Part shown: one piece after another, positions 62,001 to 64,000 of the stretch
Layout: every line of letters begins with the position of its first letter
How positions within the stretch are numbered: position 1 is the stretch's first letter
NCBI RefSeq assembly: GCF_026914265.1
Contig: NC_069138.1
Coordinates: forward strand, 34,712,598 to 34,776,597
Origin: Mya arenaria
Lineage: Eukaryota; Mollusca; Bivalvia; Myida; Myidae
Length of the DNA stretch: 64,000 bases
Direction of reading: 5' to 3'
Made by a program: the position numbers and the translations under genes
Notes under the pieces: generated by a model
Seen by the model: only the letters and a program-made list of their open reading frames with translations
What the model was told of the DNA's origin: nothing
The model's database searches: none

Positions 62001-62910
62001 CAATTCCAGTTTGCAATCTGTGTTCAATGCCCTGTCTGTAAAATAATCATTTGCATTTAAAAGTTCTTACTTAGTATTACTATTGACTTTTTCTACTCTC
62101 CTACAAAAAAATGTAAGTTTCAGTGTAAAATTGCAAAATATTTCTACTTGGCAATACCAAAAGTAAATATATCACTACACCACATTCTTATGGTGGTCAC
62201 TTGGTTAAATATACTGTGATCTAACACTGAAACAAACACTAATATTCCATGTGTTTAGCTTGTATGAATGAAAATCGGTATTTCTAACTTCAAATATACC
62301 TGCTATTGTTATGGTTGTATATAATATGAATTTTACTACCAAATAAATTTGTGGAATGTTATGTTGTTTTCATTTATTAAGTGATCTTTGGTGAATGTCC
62401 AATCGTCTACTATCCATACTATTTTGTAATTTAATTTATATATTTCGATGTATCGAAATAAAGAAAGCTATTTCTACAAAAAATTATTGTGTTTTAATAA
62501 GTGATGTAACGAGTATCGAGTAGAATCGAATGATCATCACTTAAAACATCATATCAGCGACAGTCGATGTTGTTGGCCAAGAATCAAGGTCGGGTCTAAC
62601 GCAGTACGGTATTTGCGTTTTAAAAATAACAACTTTATTTCATAATTGCAGCATATGTACAATGTGCAGGACAATGTAAATTTTGTAATTTGTGTTCTAC
62701 ATTCATGTCCAGTACTTTTTGCCTCCCCGTATCTGTCAACTTGGTTGTCACTTTTAACACAAACTTGTAAAAGATAGCTTTAAACAAATTACTCTAGCTT
62801 ATGAGTGGTTGACAAAAAATATGGTGGATGATAAACAGAAAATACCTTGTTAATCTAATTTTGTTTTGAAATTCTTTCGGGTTAAGGGGAACTTTTTTTA
62901 AAATCATTTT
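62001..62910. other. AT-rich non-coding stretch, nothing recognised
   Basis: No gene or clear repeat. Poly-A-signal-like AATAAA occurs, but with no gene to attach it to. Confidence 0.45.
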
Positions 62911-63816
62911 TAGCTCGACTATTCGAAGAATAAGGAGAGCTATCCTAGTCAACCGAGCGTCGGCGTAACCACTTATCTTAAAGTTTGCGTACCACCTCAA
63001 ATATTTTCAAAGTCCGTTGACATCTCGCTTTCAAACTTTACACGCTTGTTTACCATCATGCCCCCAACCTGTACACAGGAGGAGGTAACCCTATCAAGCA
63101 TTTTGACAAAATTATGCCCCTTTTTCGACTTAAAATTTATGTTAAAGTTTGCGTACCACCTCAAATATTTTCAAAGTTCTTTTTACATCTGGCTTTTAAA
63201 CTTAGTTCGCTTGTTCACCATCATGCCCCCAACCTGTACACAGGAAGAGGTCACTTTATCAAGCATTTTGACAGAACTATGCCACTTTTTCGACTTAGAA
63301 TTAACGTTAAAGTTTGCGTACCATCAATTATTTTCAAAGTCCATTGACATCTGGCTTTTAAACTTAGTATGCTTGTTCACCATCATGCCCCCAACCTGTA
63401 CACAGGAAGAGGTCACTTTATCAAGCATGTTGACAGAACTATGCCACTTTTTCGACTTAGAATTTATGTTAAAGTTTGCGTACCACCTCAATTATTTTCA
63501 AAGTCCATTGACATCTAGCTTTGAAACTTAGCACGCTTGTTCACCATCATGCCCCCAACCTGTACACAGGAAGAGGTCACTGTATCGAGCATTTTGACAA
63601 AATTATGCCCCTTTTTCGACTTAGAATTTTAATTAAAGTTTGCGTACCACCTTAAATATTTTCCAATTCAATTTATATAAATATCACAGCACATCATGTA
63701 TTGCATTGAAATCTAATCCAACAGTGATCCATGCATGTTTCGCCAAAACCGTTCAATCCATACACCGAAAAGCGGCGGAATAGTCGAGCGCTCTGTCTCT
63801 GTGACAGCTCTTGTTT
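62911..63816. mobile_element. Bivalve-type dispersed repeat A, copy 2, with five tandem units of about 164 bp
   Basis: The head TAGCTCGACTATTCGAAGAA matches the element at 43252. The tail reads GCGGCGGAATAGTCGAGCGC then TGTGACAGCTCTTGTT. The head segment CTCGACTATTC and the tail segment GAATAGTCGAG are exact reverse complements. The interior holds about five units of 162-167 bp (AAAGTTTGCGTACCACCTCA, ATGCCCCCAACCTGTACACA). The plus-strand open frame 63046-63531 reads the same peptide three times because the units lack stops; I do not regard it as a gene. Confidence 0.7.
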
Positions 63817-64000
63817 ATTTTAAAATATCTTATACCATTGGAAAGGTCTAAAATTCCAAATCTCGATTATATCAATTGATATGAATTCCAAAAACTTTTT
63901 TGTTTTAATTTGTTCCGGTTTAAAGTTAAGATAAGTGCATTGAAGTTAATTGGTCTGTACAGAAAGCACGATAACAATTGTGTTGGATTATTTTTATTAA
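63817..64000. other. AT-rich window end, nothing recognised
   Basis: Short AT-rich flank after the repeat, with no feature that I can support. Confidence 0.5.

Noticed and set aside
63046-63531. Plus-strand open frame with a three-fold peptide repeat
   Set aside because: It is a translation of 162-167 bp tandem units in a dispersed repeat, with no other sign of coding.

Overview
The window looks like nuclear DNA of a bivalve mollusc. It is AT-rich, has intron-bearing genes with GT-AG junctions, and carries many short dispersed repeats of types I associate with clam and mussel genomes. That taxonomic placement is inference from repeat style and gene structure. No rRNA, tRNA or CRISPR was recognised.

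Three host genes can be read exon by exon. (1) An IFI44-like gene (TLDc domain plus P-loop GTPase domain) lies on the minus strand at 1475-5249, six exons, 480 codons. (2) GTF3C5, the fifth subunit of the RNA polymerase III factor TFIIIC, lies on the minus strand at 26969-37410. Nine exons are found and the C-terminal end was not located. (3) RPAP2, the RNA polymerase II CTD phosphatase, lies on the plus strand at 47685-55540, ten coding exons, about 682 codons. GTF3C5 and RPAP2 are both polymerase housekeeping factors and are divergently arranged, but about 10 kb of repeats separate them, so a shared promoter is unlikely.

The most prominent structure is a 17-kb uninterrupted minisatellite (about 5465-22682) that begins about 215 bp upstream of the IFI44-like start codon. 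It has three zones: 32-bp units rich in CACGTG, then a higher-order repeat with a period near 1 kb, then 30/29-bp units. Its very long open frames are a by-product of unit length and lack of stops.

From 22.7 to 47.3 kb come a Harbinger-like remnant, several small TIR elements (two copies of one Harbinger-type MITE with TAA duplications), a LINE 3' fragment, an inverted pair of 49-bp tandem arrays upstream of GTF3C5, a hAT-like element, and nested bivalve-type repeats, one family of which carries perfect DR1 nuclear-receptor motifs.

RPAP2 is unusual because three of its exons have seeded nearby duplications: a decayed copy of exon 4, an array of about 43 units built on the exon 8 splice-donor junction, and a 53-bp array built on the last codons and stop. 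Downstream lie a MULE transposase gene with introns, a second transposase-like relic, an acidic repeat region and a further bivalve-type repeat.
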